Assembly: GCF_024298845.1 (NCBI RefSeq)
Contig: NZ_CP101156.1
Location: 1,674,001-1,738,000, forward strand
DNA length: 64,000 nucleotides
Direction of reading: 5' to 3'
From: Natronosalvus amylolyticus
GTDB lineage: Archaea > Halobacteriota > Halobacteria > Halobacteriales > Natrialbaceae
Shown here: positions 8,038 through 16,768 of the stretch, piece by piece
How the letters are laid out: each line of letters opens with the position of its first letter
Position numbering within the stretch: the stretch's first letter is position 1
The notes under the pieces: model-generated
Databases searched by the model: none
Told to the model about the DNA's origin: nothing
The model's input: only the letters and a program-made list of their open reading frames with translations
Position numbers and translations under genes: made by a program

Positions 8038-8049
8038 CTTCAATTGAAG
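8038..8049. promoter_or_regulatory. 12-bp palindrome at RidA promoter
   Basis: The perfect palindrome CTTCAATTGAAG lies 1 bp before the RidA start codon on the minus strand and downstream of a TATA-like TTTTTGAAT (about 8058-8066). The position over the transcription start, and the TTCAA/TTGAA arms seen in several ArsR/SmtB operators, make it a candidate ArsR binding site. Confidence 0.5.
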
Positions 8050-8105
8050 AGGCCCTCATTCAAAAACCCATCCATGCCCACCCACCGTGTGATGCCAACG
8101 CAGGG

Positions 8106-8495
8106 CTAGCGGGCGCCATCGAGAACCGTTAGCAGTGCCTGAGCGCGTCTGGTCGCCCGATACTTCCGCCATCGACCCTCCTTTCGCTTCGTAACGAGTC
8201 CCGATTCAGTCAGATTCGATAACGCGTGGCTGACAGCGCTATCGCTGACGTCGACGAGTGGCGTTATCTCACAGACACACAGTTCCGCATCCGCCTCGAC
8301 GAGTAACCGAACCAATCGGTAACGCGTCTCATTGCCGAGTGAGGATAACGTTTGTACGTCCTGTGCGATCAACGTGGGGTCCAGCGTCGTCTCGAGGTCT
8401 TCGAGTTCGTCAAGTCGCTCTTGGACGTCCTCGTTCCGACATGCTCCAAGGTCATTCTCGAGGTAGCGGCGGAGGCGTTCGTTTGCCTGGCTCAT
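8106..8495 (-). CDS. arsR: ArsR-family metalloregulator
   Basis: A 129-aa winged-helix repressor. ELCVCEIT at residues 71-78 carries the CxC (C73, C75) of the ArsR metal-binding box at helix alpha-3, and a further Cys lies at 19. DSAVSHALSNL is the recognition helix. Arsenite or antimonite binding would release it from DNA. It heads the minus-strand cluster RidA-Acr3-UspA, with a 69-bp gap to RidA. Start ATG at 8495 gives MSQANERL; an in-frame ATG three codons upstream is possible. It is transcribed divergently from the lipoate ligase gene. Confidence 0.93.
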   Translation of the reverse strand: MSQANERLRRYLENDLGACRNEDVQERLDELEDLETTLDPTLIAQDVQTLSSLGNETRYRLVRLLVEADAELCVCEITPLVDVSDSAVSHALSNLTESGLVTKRKEGRWRKYRATRRAQALLTVLDGAR

Positions 8496-8624
8496 ACACG
8501 CCATTTCGAGAGTTGCTCAAATAAGGGTTCTGACGTCGCTCGCAGAGAAGAGTGCCGAAAATACGTACCGGGCCACTCGAGGCAGGTCGCAATCACTTTC
8601 TCACTTGCTCTCGAGCCTTCGAGT

Positions 8625-9467
8625 ATGACCGCACTCGCCGACCGCCAGTGGCGGCTGATCGTGGACGACCCCCGAGATGGCCCCACCCAGATGGCACTCG
8701 AGGAGATTGCCGCACGGACGGCTCTCGAAGACGACATCCGAACCGTTCGCGTCTACGACTGGGAGCCCTCCACGCTCTCTCTCGGCTATCGACAGAATCC
8801 GGACACCGTCGATTGGAAGTTCTGTGAGGAGAACGACATCGGCGTCACGCGACGTCAGACCGGTGGTGGCGGCATCTATCACGACGCCGTTGCCGACATT
8901 TCGTATACCATCGTCGCACCCGCTTGTGAGGTCCCTGGCGACCTGATGGAGTGTTATGCGCTGTTCTGTGAGCCGGTTCTCGATGCGTTTTCCCGCATGG
9001 GTGTCGACGCGCAGTTCGCCGACGAAACACAGGACGCTATCTATCACCCGTCCTGTTATCTTCGGGATATCAATCCCGCCCACGACATCGTGGTTCCGAA
9101 CGAAGGGAGACCAGCACAGAAACTCAGCGGTAACGCCCAGTATCGCCAGCGAGACGTCGTGATCCAGCACGGATCGATCAGTTTCGACCGCGAGCCAGCG
9201 GCCCACCTTGGCGTGTTCACCACGGATAGCGTGTCGACCGAGACGTTCACCGACCGCGTTACGAGCATCCGCGAACAGACCGGAATCAGCCGTGAACGTG
9301 CGGTTTCTGACCTGGCAAGCGCACTCGAGGACTGGTGTGACGCCGACCCCGTCGACGGCTGGCGTCACGGCGAACTCGAGGCCGCCCGCGAGTTAGCCGC
9401 CCGGAAGTTCGGTGCCGATAGCTGGATTCGAAATCGCGAAGTGCTCGAGGAAGCGGCCGACAGGTGA
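8625..9467 (+). CDS. lplA: Lipoate-protein ligase A family protein
   Basis: A 280-aa biotin/lipoate ligase-fold enzyme. The conserved RRQTGGGGIYHD (about residues 75-86) is the lipoyl-AMP-binding loop, and the catalytic lysine lies in KLSGNAQYR. It attaches lipoate or octanoate to the E2 or GcvH lipoyl domain; whether it activates free lipoate or transfers octanoyl groups cannot be told from sequence. A C-terminal region of about 70 residues resembles the LplA accessory segment. ATG at 8625 is preferred over longer upstream starts because the protein then begins at the normal family N-terminus. Confidence 0.88.
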   Translation: MTALADRQWRLIVDDPRDGPTQMALEEIAARTALEDDIRTVRVYDWEPSTLSLGYRQNPDTVDWKFCEENDIGVTRRQTGGGGIYHDAVADISYTIVAPACEVPGDLMECYALFCEPVLDAFSRMGVDAQFADETQDAIYHPSCYLRDINPAHDIVVPNEGRPAQKLSGNAQYRQRDVVIQHGSISFDREPAAHLGVFTTDSVSTETFTDRVTSIREQTGISRERAVSDLASALEDWCDADPVDGWRHGELEAARELAARKFGADSWIRNREVLEEAADR

Positions 9468-9592
9468 ACGCGTAGGCTAGCGGCTCGAGGCGCGTCGAGA
9501 CCCCAAAAAACACTGAGACGGCGTATTCTGACTGGTTACTGGTCTCCGATCGAACCTGGTGGGTCCCAGACCGGAGAGAAAACAATAACCGA

Positions 9593-9883
9593 TTAGTCGT
9601 CGCTCTCGTCGTCGACGATGACTTCGACGGGTTCGTCGGCAGCCGCCTCGTCGGCCCCCTTGGATTCGCTCTGTTGTTGTTGCCAGAGGAGCGCGCCGGC
9701 GACGGCGACGACGATCCACGAACGCCAGTTCGCCAGGTTGAGCGTGTAGCCGATCCCGAAGGGTTTCTCGACGAGCATTCCTTCCCCGGGCTTCCAGTGT
9801 GACGAGAGCATCCGTCCGAAACTCGGTCGCTCAAAATTGTACGGTACGCCAAAGATTTCACCGGAGGTGGGTTTATCTGCCAT
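9593..9883 (-). CDS. DUF5808-like small membrane protein
   Basis: A 96-aa protein. The N-terminal part contains GEIFGVPYNFERPSFGRML, matching the DUF5808 pattern of a small soluble motif. A single hydrophobic helix follows (about residues 58-73, SWIVVAVAGALLW), then a highly acidic tail. Function is unknown. It probably has its own promoter and diverges from the 57-aa gene at 10031. Confidence 0.75.
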   Translation of the reverse strand: MADKPTSGEIFGVPYNFERPSFGRMLSSHWKPGEGMLVEKPFGIGYTLNLANWRSWIVVAVAGALLWQQQQSESKGADEAAADEPVEVIVDDESDD

Positions 9884-10030
9884 ACGTCTTGGTACACGCT
9901 CCGATACTAAGAGTATTGTGTCGTCTCGAGGTCCGTGCAAACGAGTAACAGCGAGGTGTGCTTTCGCTAATCGTATCGACCCATCAATACTTTTGTGCTC
10001 GAGGGAGAATCGGCACTCGAGAAGCCCTTC

Positions 10031-10204
10031 ATGATTCATAGGTTGGTGAAACGGGTTCGAGAGTGGCTTGCCGTCGAGGATCCCGAGGGCCGGATCGAAG
10101 GCTCTGGTGAGGCGATCACGTCACCTCAACATCGCCGATCACCCGAAGCGGAGGCCGAACTCGAGCGATTACAGGAGGCTGCCGAGGAGACCGAACGGAC
10201 GTGA
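10031..10204 (+). CDS. Small hypothetical protein (57 aa)
   Basis: A short soluble ORF beginning MIHRLVKRVREWL, with a charged C-terminal helix rich in Glu and Arg. Third-base use resembles real genes nearby. An in-frame GTG at 9995 would add 12 residues. It ends 6 bp before the convergent thrC stop codon, so it fills its gap neatly. No family recognised. Confidence 0.55.
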   Translation: MIHRLVKRVREWLAVEDPEGRIEGSGEAITSPQHRRSPEAEAELERLQEAAEETERT

Positions 10205-10210
10205 ACGAAG

Positions 10211-11407
10211 TCAGGTCGAAAAGACGGCATCAAGGGCGTCGCGAGTGCTGACTGTCGACTCCGGCTCGGTACCGCCGCCTCCGTAGCCCCGCCCCGTCAG
10301 GACGCCGGCGACACGGTCACCTGGCTCGAGGGATCCTGACTCACACAGCGTCGTGATCGCTGCCAGCGTGGTCGCCGACGATGGTTCGACCCGCATACCG
10401 GCGGTTGCGAGTCGGCGCTGAGCGGCGAGTATGGCGTCGTCGTCGACCGAAACGACCGAACCGCACGTGTCGCGAACGGCGGCGAGTGCACGCGTTCCGC
10501 TCGGTGGATCAGCGTTCGCAATCGAGTACGCCACCGTGACATCAGGATCGTCGATCGGTGTCACAACGTCGTCGTCGGCACGATAGGCGCGAGCGATCGG
10601 ATCACAGGCCGCGGCCTGCACGAGGTACAACGCGGGAAGGTCGGGACATAACCCGCCAGCGCACATCTCGAGCAGTCCCTTCCAGACGGCACTCGCGTTC
10701 CCCCCACTGGAAACGGGGAGGACGATGGCATCGAGATCGGACACCGCCTCGAGGAGTTCGAACGCGAGGGTTTTCTGGCCCGCCACGCGGGACGGCACGT
10801 CCGAGTTACAGACCGTGACGCCGTGACGAACACCCAGTTCGAGGACGTCGTGGTAGAGCCGACCGTAGTCACCGCGCACGCGAACGATCTCCGGGTCGAA
10901 CGCGCCCATCGCGACCAGGCGCTCGCTTGCGATGTCTTCGGGGACGAAAACGGTTGCCTCGAGGTCGGCCGCGGCGGCACAAGCCGCGGTGCTCAGCGCC
11001 ATATTGCCGTGGGAGACGGTCGCGATTCGAGCGGGTTCGGTGGTCGTTCCCTCGGACGAGCCGTCGGTCGCACGCTCGAGTGCGACCCCGACACCGACGG
11101 CGCTTCCCCGGTCTTTGAAACTGCCCGTCGGATTCCGCCCCTCGTCTTTGAGCCAGAGGTCGAGACCCGTCTCCTTGCGGAGGGTTGGAACCGAGAGCAA
11201 GGGCGTCACCCCTGGCGCGAGATCGCCAGCTGGCCGGTCGACCGGGAGGGCGTCACGATACCGCCAGATCGAACCCGCCGGTCCACCGTCCGCCGGCCAC
11301 GCCTCGAGCGGTCGAACCGGAAACCACAGCGGCTCACCGCAGTCGCATCTTGCGCGTGGTTGCTCGGTCATTCGGTCGCAGGCATAACAGCGGCGCTCGA
11401 GACCCAT
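10211..11407 (-). CDS. thrC: Threonine synthase
   Basis: A 398-aa PLP-dependent fold-type II enzyme that converts O-phosphohomoserine to threonine. An N-terminal zinc-ribbon-like segment (CYACDRM, then CDCGEPLWF) is typical of archaeal threonine synthases. The PLP lysine lies in NPTGSFKDRGS (about residues 98-108). The phosphate-binding SSGGNASA is near residue 226, and GRGYGGGG lies close to the C-terminus. ATG at 11407 was chosen because it begins the zinc-ribbon motif. No other threonine-pathway gene is adjacent. A related PLP lyase cannot be fully excluded. Confidence 0.88.
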   Translation of the reverse strand: MGLERRCYACDRMTEQPRARCDCGEPLWFPVRPLEAWPADGGPAGSIWRYRDALPVDRPAGDLAPGVTPLLSVPTLRKETGLDLWLKDEGRNPTGSFKDRGSAVGVGVALERATDGSSEGTTTEPARIATVSHGNMALSTAACAAAADLEATVFVPEDIASERLVAMGAFDPEIVRVRGDYGRLYHDVLELGVRHGVTVCNSDVPSRVAGQKTLAFELLEAVSDLDAIVLPVSSGGNASAVWKGLLEMCAGGLCPDLPALYLVQAAACDPIARAYRADDDVVTPIDDPDVTVAYSIANADPPSGTRALAAVRDTCGSVVSVDDDAILAAQRRLATAGMRVEPSSATTLAAITTLCESGSLEPGDRVAGVLTGRGYGGGGTEPESTVSTRDALDAVFST

Positions 11408-11740
11408 ACACACACCAGCGAGGCGAAGCAACAAGGCTGTCACGGTGGACGGGCGACGGGACAGTTGTACGAAGGCGTGTCCGGTGACTGCTGAGCGGCG
11501 TAAACCAACCAATACATCTACAATAGTAAATAGATTGTATTGTGATAATAGAATTGGTATAAAGAGTGATTTACTATTAGACCCATATTAAATATCAGTT
11601 AGTCATCTACTGTTACGGCACACGACCTCGAGTTACCGACGACGTACGGTTCGAGACGGGAGCCGGTCTTCGAGCCGTCGTGCAGATTATTTATCAGAAT
11701 TGCGATACACAGATATTATCCAGACGCTTCAAGAACAGAG
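11408..11740. other. AT-rich divergent promoter region
   Basis: The 333-bp gap between thrC and the lipoprotein gene has an AT-rich centre (11510-11610) unlike the GC-rich surroundings. It holds several TATA-like boxes in both orientations, such as TTATTTATCAG near 11688. No ORF with coding-like composition was found. Confidence 0.5.
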
Positions 11741-13528
11741 ATGATTCGGGGGACTACCACACGAAACCGACGAGACTCGCAGGGAACGGGGACGACGCGG
11801 CGGGCACTGCTCGCCACCGGCGGAGCCCTCGCAATGGGAAGTATGGCAGGCTGTGTCGGGCGAATTGCGAGTGCAGCAACCAATACGATTGCCACACCGG
11901 CGATCCACTACGGCGGCGGGGCCGGAACGGTCGCCCTCTCGTATGACGACCCCTCGAACCGGGCACTCGAGGCCGACCCGAGCACCGTCATCTCGCTCGT
12001 GGGGAGCGTCGATGGGAGCGTCGGCCCCGTGTCGGGGTCGGTGGACCTCGAGGGCTGGTTCACCAATTCGAGCACGAAAGCCCAGGATTACAACTCCGTT
12101 CGCTCGAACAAACGCAGGAGCGAGTACCAACCGGAACCAGGCGACCCGGTAGTGGACGTGCTCGAACGCGAGCGTTCACTGCTCGAGACAGTCGGTTCCT
12201 GTCTCGAAGCGCTCGAGGACCGCGACCGGGCGGCGGCGACACGGGCACTCGAAACGATGGCAAGAACGATCGACGAGATACAGGAATTGATCGAAAGCTG
12301 TCCGGGAGACGTCTGTAAAACGGTTCGCGAGCATGCAGATACCCGACACCTCGGGACGCGACGGGCCCAAACGGCCCTGGAAGACGGTAACTGGGACGAA
12401 GCAACCGAGGAAGTCGAAGCCGTCAAAGACGTCGTCGAGGGCGATATCGTCCTCCTCGAGGCGACGCTCGAGCCCGCTGCCGACGAACTCGCGCCCGTCG
12501 ATGCGGCCGTCTACGAGTATCTGGCTGGCGACCCAACGGTAGGCGAGCGATTCGTCTTCTCACTGCCAGCTGCAAGCGTCCCCGGCGGCGGCCCGGCTCT
12601 GGCCGACTCGCTCACCCCCGGGCGGGTGCTTTCCGGACTGGCTGACGATGGACGAAGCTGTGCTCAAGACGACAATACGCTCTACTGTTGGGGGAATAAC
12701 GAGCGAGCCGCCCTGTCGTCAGTCATCGACCCGGACGGGAACGCCGAGCGTGGCGTTCGGGCAACCACGACCCGAGATGGCGTTTGCGTGACCGGCGTCC
12801 CCGCAGACGCCGACGGTGCTTCCTCCGTCCTCGCCGTCTCCCAGGAACGAGCATCGTCAGCTCACTTCCAGGCTCGCTCGAAGCGGAGAAACACGCTCGA
12901 GGAGTGGGGTTCTGAGACCGACAGCGGCGGTATCCGCGTTACCTCGACGTTCGTCTGTCCGGTCGCCGCCACGCCGCCAGGCTGTTCCGCCCCGATTCCC
13001 GCCCTGCTGTGGTTCACTCGTCTCACTCGAGGCGATCAGTGTCTGTACGCCGGTGGCTGGCTCATCGATGACGGCGCGCTGTACGCCGACTCGTGTACAC
13101 TGCTCGTTGCCGACGGGCTACCAGAGGTACTCGACGTGACGAGTGCCGATGCCGACCGACGGAACGCCATATCGGGTCGCCTCGAGCGCGAATTGAGTGC
13201 GCAGGGGTCGATGGTCTACGACGGCGCGGCCGGCTCCGACCTGCTTCGTCACTGCCCCGACGTTTTCCGTTCGGGGGAGGGCCTCGAGGAAATTACCACC
13301 CTTGCGGCGGCCTCGATCAGCAAGCGGAGTGCCCGAACCGGACGCAATCCCCAGACAGGCAAGGAGATTCAGATCGCCGCCGGAGTAGACGACGGTACCG
13401 ACGGCGAAATCAGGTGTGTCTGTACGCACCTGCGGGGTCCGGTGTTACATCTCGAGGACGACAGCTGTTCGGCCGACGGGCGTCTTGATCGATGTGAACG
13501 AACGCTCCACGGACTCGAATCGGCCTGA
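11741..13528 (+). CDS. Large Tat-exported lipoprotein of unknown function
   Basis: A 595-aa protein. The N-terminus has TTRRALLATGG, a Tat motif, then a hydrophobic stretch ending in the lipobox MAGC, so it is exported folded and lipid-anchored on the outside. Residues about 150-260 form a Glu-rich helical region (repeated cysteines around SCLEAL and ESCPGDVCKTV). The second half contains many paired cysteines (CAQDDNTLYCWGNNE, CPVAATPPGC, CVCTHLRG), suggesting disulfide bonds. I do not recognise the family. It is a single-gene unit behind an AT-rich promoter region. Confidence 0.85.
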   Translation: MIRGTTTRNRRDSQGTGTTRRALLATGGALAMGSMAGCVGRIASAATNTIATPAIHYGGGAGTVALSYDDPSNRALEADPSTVISLVGSVDGSVGPVSGSVDLEGWFTNSSTKAQDYNSVRSNKRRSEYQPEPGDPVVDVLERERSLLETVGSCLEALEDRDRAAATRALETMARTIDEIQELIESCPGDVCKTVREHADTRHLGTRRAQTALEDGNWDEATEEVEAVKDVVEGDIVLLEATLEPAADELAPVDAAVYEYLAGDPTVGERFVFSLPAASVPGGGPALADSLTPGRVLSGLADDGRSCAQDDNTLYCWGNNERAALSSVIDPDGNAERGVRATTTRDGVCVTGVPADADGASSVLAVSQERASSAHFQARSKRRNTLEEWGSETDSGGIRVTSTFVCPVAATPPGCSAPIPALLWFTRLTRGDQCLYAGGWLIDDGALYADSCTLLVADGLPEVLDVTSADADRRNAISGRLERELSAQGSMVYDGAAGSDLLRHCPDVFRSGEGLEEITTLAAASISKRSARTGRNPQTGKEIQIAAGVDDGTDGEIRCVCTHLRGPVLHLEDDSCSADGRLDRCERTLHGLESA

Positions 13529-13580
13529 ACCGGGCATCGGCGAATTACCGCGGCGAACCGCCCTCCGACGTGCGTGAATA

Positions 13581-14216
13581 CTACCGTAACGGGCTACTCT
13601 CCGCTGTGATCGCCGTCTCGATACCGACCTCGAGACCTCGAGCCATCGTCTCGAGGGACATACTCGGTTGGGTGTCCTCGCGCGCCGCGGCCCCCTCGTG
13701 GCTGAACGGGACGTGAACGAATCCCGACCGGGCCTCGAAATCGGTCGTCTCGACGTGGTGGCGGGTCGCGTAGAGGATGTCGTTACAGAGATGAGTTCCC
13801 GCGTTGGTCGACAGCGTCGCCGGAATTCCGGCCTCGTTCATCGACTCGACCATTTCGCGAACGGGAACGGTCGCGAAATACGCGTCCGGCCCATCAGCGG
13901 TGACCGGTTCGTCGATCACGTCTCGGTCGTCGTTATCGGGCGTGCCGTTCGTATCCCGCAGATTGATCCCGACCCGCTCGAGTGAGAGCCCCGGTCGGCC
14001 GGCAGCGAGTCCCAGCGAGAGGACGATCTCGGGGTCGTGTCGCTCGAGTAACTCGAGCAGGGCAAGTCTGGCCCGGTCGAACGCGACGGGAAGTTGGCGG
14101 CCGACGATCGAGCCTCCGGCACACGTGGTGCCGTCGAGTCGCATCGCCAGCCGACTCGCGGGGTTGCGGTCGAACTCGCCGAAGGGTTCGTAACCGGTGA
14201 GCAAGATGGTCGTCAT
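13581..14216 (-). CDS. pcp: Pyroglutamyl-peptidase I
   Basis: A 211-aa cysteine peptidase of family C15 that removes N-terminal pyroglutamate from peptides. The N-terminal TGYEPFGEFDRNPAS is the family signature. Catalytic Cys lies in NAGTHLCNDILY and catalytic His in GFVHVPFSHE; the conserved Glu is expected in the SLERVGINLRD region. The length matches the family (about 215). Start ATG at 14216 begins directly with the signature; upstream extensions lack similarity. It is divergent from the GNAT gene, with 92 bp between. Confidence 0.93.
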   Translation of the reverse strand: MTTILLTGYEPFGEFDRNPASRLAMRLDGTTCAGGSIVGRQLPVAFDRARLALLELLERHDPEIVLSLGLAAGRPGLSLERVGINLRDTNGTPDNDDRDVIDEPVTADGPDAYFATVPVREMVESMNEAGIPATLSTNAGTHLCNDILYATRHHVETTDFEARSGFVHVPFSHEGAAAREDTQPSMSLETMARGLEVGIETAITAESSPLR

Positions 14217-14308
14217 GCACCCCATCTTCGTGCCAAGTAGCAAGAATCTACGGTATCGGCTGTCAGGGCACCACAATCGGTTTACTCGAGGGGCACACAC
14301 CCTCGGCC

Positions 14309-14836
14309 ATGGAAACCGGGTTCGCCATACGCGAGGCCGACGCCGGCAACGCCGAGGCCATCCAGTCGGTCGCTCGAGAAAGCTGGCACGCCGCCTACGA
14401 CGGCTTTCTCGGTGCTGGCACCGTCGACGGAATTATCGACGAGTGGTACGCCCTCGACTCCCTTCGGTCGTCCATCCGCGCATCCGAACACCACGTTTTC
14501 GTCGCAACCAACGGCTCCCCAACACGCGAGGACTCGAGACTCGTTGGATTCGTCCACGGCGGTCCCTGGACTGACGAGCCACGCATTGGCCACCTGATGC
14601 GGCTGTACGTCCGTCCGGACAGCTGGGGTCGAGGGATTGGGACTGACCTGCTCGAACGCGCCGAAATCGCACTCGAGGCCGACGGCTACGAGCGGTGTCG
14701 ACTCGAGGTGTTCGCTCGAAACGAGGATGGCGTCGGTTTCTACGAGAGTCGTGGGTACGAACGGTGTGACGACGTCTTCGAAGAACTCGACGGAGCGTCC
14801 TATCGGGTGTTGCTCCTCGAGAAGAAACTCGAGTAG
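14309..14836 (+). CDS. GNAT-family N-acetyltransferase
   Basis: A 175-aa acetyl-CoA-dependent acetyltransferase. Motif A, LYVRPDSWGRGIGTDLLE, carries the Q/RxxGxG pyrophosphate loop at about residues 100-117. NEDGVGFYESRGY follows as motif B. It is probably of the RimI/ArgA-like soluble type; the substrate is unknown. It is a single gene converging on the RNB exonuclease. Confidence 0.9.
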   Translation: METGFAIREADAGNAEAIQSVARESWHAAYDGFLGAGTVDGIIDEWYALDSLRSSIRASEHHVFVATNGSPTREDSRLVGFVHGGPWTDEPRIGHLMRLYVRPDSWGRGIGTDLLERAEIALEADGYERCRLEVFARNEDGVGFYESRGYERCDDVFEELDGASYRVLLLEKKLE

Positions 14837-14879
14837 ACGCGGAGAAACCAGTAGATGAGGAGTGATTAGCTCGTCTCGT

Positions 14880-15000
14880 GAGTCTCGCTTTTTGCGCCTT
14901 CGCCGCTCGGTACGCCCAGACCCCTTCACACCGTCTTGTCGTTCTCACTCTCTTCGCGGCTTTACCGCTCTGTACGCCGAGGCCTCCTCACAACGTTCGT
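14880..15000. repeat. Degenerate tandem duplication at RNB gene 3' end
   Basis: Two imperfect copies of about 60 bp are visible: 14880-14938 (CTCGCTTTTTGCGCC...CGCTCGGTACGCC) and 14939-14998 (CTCACTCTCTTCGCGG...CGCTCTGTACGCC). The second runs into the last codons of the RNB gene. Confidence 0.5.
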
Positions 15001-16286
15001 TCGGCCTCGCTCTCTTCGACGACCTCGAGGCCACGGTTGTTGACCGCCTGCGCGTCGAGACCTACCTCCGAGAGGAAGCCTTTGTACTCGCGTTCGCACG
15101 TTTCGGCCGCCTTCTGTTTATCGCTCGCTCGGTCACACAGTTCGATCAGGTTCTCGGGGACGTCGTTCTGGTAGACGATCCAGTGATTGATCAGGTCGCT
15201 CAGTCGGCGAATCGGACTGGTGAAGTGGCCGTAAATCTCGAAGTTGAGCGCGTGGTGACCGCCGAACGGGTCGTTCATGTACTTCGCGCGCGGCATCACC
15301 TTCATGACCGCCCACTGGATCTTATCGAGTTGGCGACCAGGAGCCGTCTCGAGGGTCGCGTTGACGGCCTTTCGAGGGTCGTCCCACGTATCGCCGGGGA
15401 TGGAAACACCATCTAGATCCTGAATCTCTTGCAGCGCTTTCGACCACTCGTCGGGCGTTGGCTGCGGGTGGACGCGATACATCGCCTCGACGCCTCGAGA
15501 CCACATCAGTTCGTGCGTGACCGCCTTGTTCGCCTTGAGCATACACTCTTCGATGATGGTGTGAGCCCGGTCGCGGCTCGGATTGAGCACGAGCGAGCCG
15601 TCTTCCTTGCGGATTTCGTGCATCTCGTTGGCGACCTCAAAAACCAGCTTGTTCTCCTCGTGCAGCGGCGCGTCGGGGTCGTCGAGGCGGTTTTCGGCCT
15701 GTGAGTAGGTGAGTCGCTCGTCCGATTCGATGACGGATTTGTAGATGTCGATCGACTCGTAGGAAAGTGTCTCCTTGTCCAGATGCATCTCCACGGTGTG
15801 GGCCAGTCGCTCCTCGTTCGGCACGAGCGAGCAGACGGATTCCGCGAGCACCGGCGGCAACATGTGGATGGTGTACGCCGGCAGGTAGACCGTGTTCCCG
15901 CGCTCGACGGCCTCAGCCCACATCTTCGACTCGGGGTGGACGTAGTGGGTCACGTCGGCGATGTGGACCCAGAGGACGTACTCCTCCTCTCGCTCTTCGA
16001 TCGAAAGCGCGTCGTCGAAGTCCTGGGCGTCGATAGGGTCGGTCGTCCACGTGGTCATCTCCCGCAGGTCCCGCCGATGCTCGAGTTCCTCGTCGATGTC
16101 GGCCTGTGGGTCCTGGGTCAATTCTCTGGCCTCCTCGAGGACGGGTTCGGGGAACTCGTCCCGGATTTCGAACTTCTCGAACAGTTCCTCGCGTTTGTTC
16201 TCGAGATGGCGTGCCATGTCCTCGGAAATCTGGACCGGGCCCTGCCCTTCGGCCGTGCCGGCTGCGGCCTGTGCGTCGTCGCTCAT
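14988..16286 (-). CDS. rnr: RNB-domain 3'-5' exoribonuclease (RNase R/II family)
   Basis: A 432-aa protein dominated by an RNB domain. TDPIDAQDFDDALS (about residues 83-96) gives the catalytic aspartates that hold Mg2+, and HFTSPIRRLSDL is the conserved C-terminal RNB motif. It lacks the cold-shock and S1 domains of bacterial RNase R (700+ aa), so it is the short haloarchaeal form. It degrades RNA processively from the 3' end, and haloarchaea that lack an archaeal exosome rely on this type. The start at 16286 (MSDDAQ) is preferred over a GTG/ATG nine codons upstream. Confidence 0.93.
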   Translation of the reverse strand: MSDDAQAAAGTAEGQGPVQISEDMARHLENKREELFEKFEIRDEFPEPVLEEARELTQDPQADIDEELEHRRDLREMTTWTTDPIDAQDFDDALSIEEREEEYVLWVHIADVTHYVHPESKMWAEAVERGNTVYLPAYTIHMLPPVLAESVCSLVPNEERLAHTVEMHLDKETLSYESIDIYKSVIESDERLTYSQAENRLDDPDAPLHEENKLVFEVANEMHEIRKEDGSLVLNPSRDRAHTIIEECMLKANKAVTHELMWSRGVEAMYRVHPQPTPDEWSKALQEIQDLDGVSIPGDTWDDPRKAVNATLETAPGRQLDKIQWAVMKVMPRAKYMNDPFGGHHALNFEIYGHFTSPIRRLSDLINHWIVYQNDVPENLIELCDRASDKQKAAETCEREYKGFLSEVGLDAQAVNNRGLEVVEESEAERTL

Positions 16287-16379
16287 ACCAGTGCCTACGA
16301 AAAGGAGTGCCAAAGACGTGTCGGGACGCCGGGCAGAACCCGTCCGGACCGCATCAATCTACCCGTATGAATATGATAT

Positions 16380-16637
16380 TCAGGGACCCTCGAGCCGTTT
16401 CCGCTCGATCGCACACCGATATCGACGCAAAAACGCTTCCTGTGAGTGTTCGCCAGCCTCGAGGGCGACGAGCTGGTCCTCGAGCCCCCCTCTATCGGCG
16501 CGGCAGCGATCACGGTCACAGGGCTTACACAGGTACTCGAAGGTCTTCCCCTCGCGGTCCCAGCGATTGCCGTACTTGTCATATTCGCGCGCATCGGCCC
16601 GAGAGAGCCGGTTGCCACAGGCGATACAGGTGACCAT
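16380..16637 (-). CDS. Small zinc-finger protein
   Basis: An 85-aa protein (94 if the ATG at 16664 is used). It has CIACGNRL near the start and LCKPCDRDRC about 35 residues later, a two-CxxC zinc ribbon. The remainder is charged and helical. Resembles HNH/treble-clef-like small haloarchaeal proteins, but no His nuclease motif is visible. Function unknown. It diverges from the PUA-domain gene, suggesting a nucleic-acid role at most. Confidence 0.75.
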   Translation of the reverse strand: MVTCIACGNRLSRADAREYDKYGNRWDREGKTFEYLCKPCDRDRCRADRGGLEDQLVALEAGEHSQEAFLRRYRCAIERKRLEGP

Positions 16638-16768
16638 CTCGGTTCGCCACCGCGAGAACCTCATACTCGAGCCATTATCGTGTGAGTACTTAGCATTTCT
16701 CACGACATTCGAGGACGACCACAACGAGAGACGGACGTTTTATACCGAAACCGCTCGTGCTGAGGAGT

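Noticed and set aside
14860-15000. Possible CRISPR-like repeat before the RNB gene
   Set aside because: Only two degenerate units are present without constant spacers; it is a tandem duplication.
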